This document shows positions 59,578-64,000 of a stretch of 64,000 bases of DNA, piece by piece. Origin of the DNA: Bolinopsis microptera (Eukaryota > Ctenophora > Tentaculata > Lobata > Bolinopsidae). The first letter of the stretch is position 1; every line of letters starts with the position of its first letter. The stretch is from positions 10,328,675 to 10,392,674 of the forward strand of contig NC_087078.1 of assembly GCF_026151205.1 (NCBI RefSeq). The letters are read 5' to 3'. Under the pieces are notes generated by a model. That model was not told where the DNA came from. It saw only the letters and a program-made list of their open reading frames with translations, and made no database searches. A program made the translations under genes and the position numbers.

Positions 59578-62536
59578 CTAACAAACATTAAAACAGGAGA
59601 TTAAACACACCATATAAGGACTGTGCGGATTAGTGACAGTAAAATCACTGCCAGTCTCACTCCAGCTGCTCTCACAGCTCTGAACGCCACTCTGGTCCAT
59701 CTCCTGCATGAACTGCTGGTGTCCGTAACCCCCTGGGTACTGGTCAGTCCCCTGGGCTTGCATTGGGGAGGCAGGCAGGTGACCGGCGTGGTAGTGCCCT
59801 TCTGCGGTTAATTTATCTTGCATTAACTGCTCTGCGGGGAGGAATTGGGGTTAGTTTCGCTTTTGTGTGGGGTTAAAGTTGCATGTAATGGAGTTACTGT
59901 TGGTGGGGAATGTTGAATTAAATTCTCATATCTTATAAGGTTATTAGTTAGTACACCTTAATCTGATTTTAGGGTCACATAGTGACAAATGAGTTGTTAA
60001 AAGAAAGGAGCCGAATAACTTTAACGTTTGTGTCGAAAAATAACGAACCTATATCGGGCTGAGGTACCCTCTGTTGGTGAGGAACAGAGCTAGAAAACTG
60101 CTGTGGTGTGATGTTGAACTGTTGCTGCTGGTGCGGTGACCACACGTTAGGTCCCGGATTATCGAACGGACCTGGTCCGTACTGACCAGCGTGGGTGTTC
60201 ACGTACACTTGGGACTCGTTGTAGGGAGGCGGTGCTACAGGCTGGGTTTTTATAACCACACCGGGGGGTAATTCACACGGGTCCGGCACGTACTCAGCGG
60301 GGCTTTGTTTAGGTTCATCTTGCAGTGCCAGGTTAGCAAAGTCGTCCGCGAACGGGTCCTCGCTTATCTAGGGTATAGTTGTTGTGAGGGGTAGGTATTA
60401 GTTAACATGAAGACATTATAACCAAACACTGGTTACTAACTGGTTACTAACTGGTTACTAACTGGTTACTAACACGGGTCCTCGCTTATCTGGGTATGGT
60501 TGTTGTGAGGGGTAGGTATTAGTTAACATGAAGACATTATAACCAAACACTGACATCAAGGTGTCTCTCAGAGTGCAATCTCAGTAATTGAAATGTCTTA
60601 TGTTAAATGATTTGCTTAAATGTTTGTCAAAAACCGTTTAGTCTGCGGGGGAACACGAAATTATACTCACAAAGATTTGGTTTCCCTTTCCCTCTTCTCG
60701 TCGCCTTATAGTCTGGAAGATATTTTTTGCTGGATGGTGCTCTATCTCGAAGTAGAAGTTACAGTCGCCGTCACAACCCATCCCCATTCTGGGGGTAGTG
60801 TCTACAGGCATCAGCACCCTGTAGTCTATCAGGTCCATAGCCGGCTTGCCTACCAGGAATAGATCTGTTAATTGGATTCGAAAAGTCGAAAAGGCGAACA
60901 GATAATTTGAATCACCAAACTGGACAACTTAATAACTCTGCGAATCTGCGACGCTAAAGACTTTTAATACGTCATGTTAATTGCCAAGGAAGTTGTCAAA
61001 AGCAAGTACCTGAAACATAAATTATTTAACCTACGGCTTAAAATGATGAAACTGACCGTGTTGAAGCCACGTATCGTAAACTTTGGCACTGTGCAGGAAC
61101 TTCTTGTAAGAAAATACCATCTGTTTGACCCCATCCTTGTGTTCCTCTGTCTCGTTATAACTCTGATCATTCTTTACTTTCTCTAACTTCTGCCATTGGT
61201 TCTGCTCGCCGTGATGCCCGAAATACAATCTCGACTGACTCAGCCTGATCAAGGAGTCCAATTAGCTTAAGTATTATAATATGACTGAAGAACTGATTTT
61301 GTGATAAAATCAGCCTTGTCTTAATGTCTTGGTATTATTTTACCACCGACTAAATGCCACTAAAGAGCCGAATAAGGGCCCATTTCCACACTATAATAAC
61401 GTCAGCAGCAGCTAAGGAAGTAATCTGTAGGGGGGCCGGGGGGGGGGGGGGGGGGCAGGGGGGGGGGGAACAGGTACTCCTGTAGGGACTATCGGTGGTC
61501 ATGAATTTTGTTCATTGATACAGCATAATTTTTGGATAATTTTTTACATTAAAATGTAGGTTTTTTCCGATTTTGCGCCTGCGATATATACTTTAATATA
61601 CTTTAATATACTTTAATTTACTTTAATATGGTCATCCCCTCATAATTATATTATATACTGGGGTAGAATCCGCAGAAAACCAAGTACCTGGTTATAAAGA
61701 TGTTGAAACTTCTGTCCACCTCGAATATAAACCCAGGACAAAATGTATCTTGCAGTGTGAAAACCTTCTGAGGGTTACTGAGGGGAGAATAAAGTATATC
61801 ACGTGACTGTTTTTTAAGATCCCTGTTTGGGAGACCTCCCACGAATAACGATAAGTAATTCAGTTTCCCTACTGTGATTTAATGCTAACATTTGTTGTGA
61901 AATGTGATAATTCTGAAGCACTTTAAAACTGAACATATTGTAAAATCTTTCTGCGGAACAACCAAGACGCTTTTATCTGCGCAAAATTTGATTTACCGTT
62001 TCTGTTCAGGTCATAAAGGTACGAAAACCCTGTTGGTAAACCACAGCATGCTATAATGTTACTCACGTTGCATCAGAGAATTCTTTCTTCAGAAATTCAT
62101 GAGAGTTTGGGTCTATAGAGCTGTCGTTATTTACAGTATTGAAATCCAGTGACGGGATGTACTTTTTGAAATACATCGGCAAAATTTTAGTCTTCCTTGG
62201 TTCTCCTAAAAAGAGAAGATGTCAATGATTTTAATTAAGCATAATTTCAACTCTAATATTGATTTAGATTTCCACAGAATTAATGTCAGAGGTTTATAGA
62301 TCTAACATGAATTAGAACTAAACAGTATTTAGGATGACTCTAGTCTAGATGCAAATAACATGGAAAAACCACGATCAATTAAGAACCTATAAATAAAAAT
62401 ATAAATTCAATGACTGTAGGACAGATCCCATTTTATCCAAACCTTTCACATAAACGTGAACTTTCCTGGTTCCCATATCCTCTCTTGCGAAGTTGTAGGT
62501 ATATTCCCATAGCTTTGTTCTCTGTTTAGCGTATGC
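59578..62536 (-). CDS. 3' part of an unrecognised host gene, seven exons, 425 codons in the window
   Basis: Exons on the minus strand: 62536-62443, 62205-62067, 61777-61688, 61244-61057, 60864-60671, 60367-60049 and 59831-59578, ending in TAG. All junctions have AG acceptors and GT donors, four of them GTGAGT or GTCAGT, and the phases join without a break, which strongly supports a real gene. The N-terminal 250 residues look globular, with WEYTYNFAREDMG, a basic YVKGEPRKTKILPMYFKKY, FTLQDTFCPGFIFEVDRSF and LMPVDTTPRMGMGCDGDC. The C-terminal 175 residues are disordered-looking: an acidic DPFADDFANLALQDE, the PPxY motif PPPYNE (a WW-domain ligand), Gln/Pro/Gly-rich segments, and a Ser-rich end (SSWSETGSDFT). 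This layout suggests a regulatory or adaptor protein, perhaps a transcription factor, but I do not recognise the fold. Upstream exons lie beyond 62.5 kb, probably outside the window. Confidence 0.75.
60352..60551. repeat. Duplicated exon-intron boundary with a 12-bp tandem repeat between the copies
   Basis: 60352-60430 is repeated at 60474-60551. The segment spans the acceptor and first 16 bases of the exon at 60367. The two copies are separated by four units of AACTGGTTACT. The copy at 60474 retains an acceptor (CCCAG) and coding start but then meets GTTAG, so it could be a decoy mini-exon. Confidence 0.85.
61431..61470. repeat. Poly-G tract inside an intron
   Basis: About 35 of 40 bases are G, on the plus strand. 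Confidence 0.9.
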
Positions 62537-63265
62537 CTGACAAAAGTTATAAACAAATTGAGTTAGTTAAATATCGTTCACGGCGCGGCGCAACTTTGGT
62601 GGTTGTAGTACAGCTACAGGATGAAACAATTATTGCCATGGATGTTGAAATTTCAACCAACAATTTTACCCGGTCTATACTCTATAGGATCGTCTAGATG
62701 CTGTTTCCGGCCATTTAAAGTTTAAAAGTTCATCAAGTTAAAGACTAAAGAGGTATTTATAAAATCGCCTAAACCTTTTACTTCACTCACAGAGCGTGTG
62801 GTGGGTGGTGGTGTTCAAGATTAAGTGTCACTGTGTCACTGTGTCACTGTGTCACTGTGTCACTGTGTCACTGTATCACTGTATCAAAATCTTGGCTTAA
62901 TTATCGAAATCATTCACGAAATATTATATTATGACTATATATTATAAAAGTCATTGATTGATTTTGGACACGAAGGGAAACACACAAATTTGGCTTGGAA
63001 ACTTCGTTTAATACATCGCTAGAGCTTACAAAAAAGAAATAAATTAGTCAGATAAAATCAATCATAATACTCAGTCAAAGAGATTCAAAAATTTATAAAA
63101 AGGTCATGATTAGAGAATATCATGAAAGTCGATCAGAAATTGGAATACGATAAAATTGTTTCACTGTCAGCGTGGTAGATAAAATTTATAAAGAAAAATG
63201 ACGCAAAATTGGCACAAAATTTTTAAAATTAATAAATTACAGATATTGGTAAAAACCACAAAAAA
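62537..63265. other. Intron or intergenic; 8-bp tandem repeat at 62825-62885
   Basis: About seven CACTGTGT units. No exon of the unknown gene was recognised here. Confidence 0.6.
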
Positions 63266-64000
63266 CTATCTCTTAATTTCCATCCTATTTAAACCCCAAA
63301 CATTAGTCCTAAACTTTGCACAAGATCTAGCCTCTTCCCTATCTAATAGGGAAGGTTTAGTCTTTTTCACAATCCCGAATTTGAAACAGTCAAAACTGAA
63401 AGTGTCCTTATGTACATCGTAACAATGCATTGATAAGGCTGAGTGCTCATAGAGGGCACGGTCGTCAATGTTGAACTTGTTCCGGTACCCATTGAGCCTA
63501 ATGTGGAATGGAGTCAACGTCTGCCCAAAGTAAGTGTCCTCAGATCCCTCAATAGCCCTACACTGCTGGCATTGTGCAACGTAAATAATGTGCTTATCTT
63601 TGCACGTGAGGGATTCGTCTAGATTAAGCTCCATGCCGTTGACCATGATCTTAGAGTCAAGATCGAACAATACCGGGCAAGTCTTGCATCCAGGGGCTGA
63701 GCACTTCTGTGATGTTTTTTGGGGACATTCAGCCTTATTTCCAAGTTGTCGATTCTTCACTACCCTTTTCCCGATTGAAGGATGTTTTCGTGTGGCAAAT
63801 ATCACACGTATATCTCCACATATCCTCCTGATGTCCGGTCCAAGTTCGTGAATCAACTTCTTCAGCTGAATGTTGTCCGAAGAGTGTTGTACTGAAAAGA
63901 CTAAGTTATCAGCATTCTCACTCTCCTTAGACCTGTTGGCTCCGTGGGTGTTCTCCAGTACTCTGACAACTGCTCTCGGCTCGATCTCCTCTAACTTAAC
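63266..64000 (-). CDS. GIY-YIG endonuclease end of a Penelope-like retroelement, 5' part outside the window
   Basis: An open frame runs from the right edge to a stop at 63266 (244 codons visible). It has a Cys-rich segment (KCSAPGCKTCPVLF), then a GIY-YIG core: IIYVAQCQQC for the first Tyr, YFGQT for the second, and IRLNGYRN with the catalytic Arg. It ends in an acidic/aromatic tail (LLDREEARSCAKF). A Cys-rich linker before GIY-YIG after an RT is the build of endonuclease-bearing Penelope-like elements. The RT should lie beyond 64 kb. The frame is intact in the visible part. A related retroelement with GIY-YIG is the alternative. Confidence 0.75.
   Translation of the reverse strand, partial: VKLEEIEPRAVVRVLENTHGANRSKESENADNLVFSVQHSSDNIQLKKLIHELGPDIRRICGDIRVIFATRKHPSIGKRVVKNRQLGNKAECPQKTSQKCSAPGCKTCPVLFDLDSKIMVNGMELNLDESLTCKDKHIIYVAQCQQCRAIEGSEDTYFGQTLTPFHIRLNGYRNKFNIDDRALYEHSALSMHCYDVHKDTFSFDCFKFGIVKKTKPSLLDREEARSCAKFRTNVWGLNRMEIKR

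Overview
This window is nuclear DNA from an animal, probably a marine invertebrate. The evidence is AT-rich sequence, spliced genes with GT..AG introns, relaxin-receptor-like GPCRs carrying LDL-receptor class A modules, TTAGGG-type telomere-like repeats, and many eukaryotic mobile elements (LINE, Copia, GIY-YIG/Penelope-like, hAT, mariner, PIF/Harbinger, foldback). A cnidarian or similar basal animal would fit, but the sequence alone does not fix the phylum. Mobile elements and satellite DNA make up most of the window. I see no CRISPR array, operon or prokaryotic locus.

Layout. 0-2.8 kb: a minus-strand retroelement-like ORF that joins an AlkB-type dioxygenase to an SGNH hydrolase domain. It has a stop inside the SGNH domain, and a zinc-finger ORF begins downstream at the left edge. 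2.8-5.6 kb: copy A of a LINE-like element encoding reverse transcriptase, a zinc knuckle and a restriction-like endonuclease. 5.3-6.6 kb: a large inverted repeat. 6.6-13.9 kb: GPCR gene A with its flank, broken by about 2.2 kb of nested insertions that include telomere-like repeats and a LINE tail. 13.9-18.9 kb: short repeats, hairpins and palindromes. 18.9-23.7 kb: copy B of the same RT element, split by a Copia fragment. 26.1-31.8 kb: GPCR copy B, frameshifted. 32.4-35.4 kb: a helicase-like relic and a 1-kb tandem duplication separated by a 323-bp (GA)n tract. 35.65-39.3 kb: a diverged third GPCR on the plus strand, with a recognisable signal-peptide exon but several lesions. 40.8-58 kb: almost entirely MITEs and minisatellites, including a 1.2-kb array of hairpin-forming 28-bp units. 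59.6-62.5 kb: the 3' part of a seven-exon host gene I do not recognise, with phase-consistent splice sites. 63.3-64 kb: a GIY-YIG retroelement end that runs out of the window.

How it fits together. RT element copy plus GPCR copy recur in the same order and orientation (2.8-13.9 kb and 18.9-31.8 kb), which indicates an old compound segmental duplication later altered by different insertions. Comparing the copies shows element ends, insertion sites and independent lesions. GPCR A is the only receptor that still looks intact; B and C look like pseudogenes, unless the lesions are assembly errors. The least ordinary items are the AlkB-SGNH retroelement ORF, the receptor's long conserved TM4-TM5 insert, and the unrecognised seven-exon gene.
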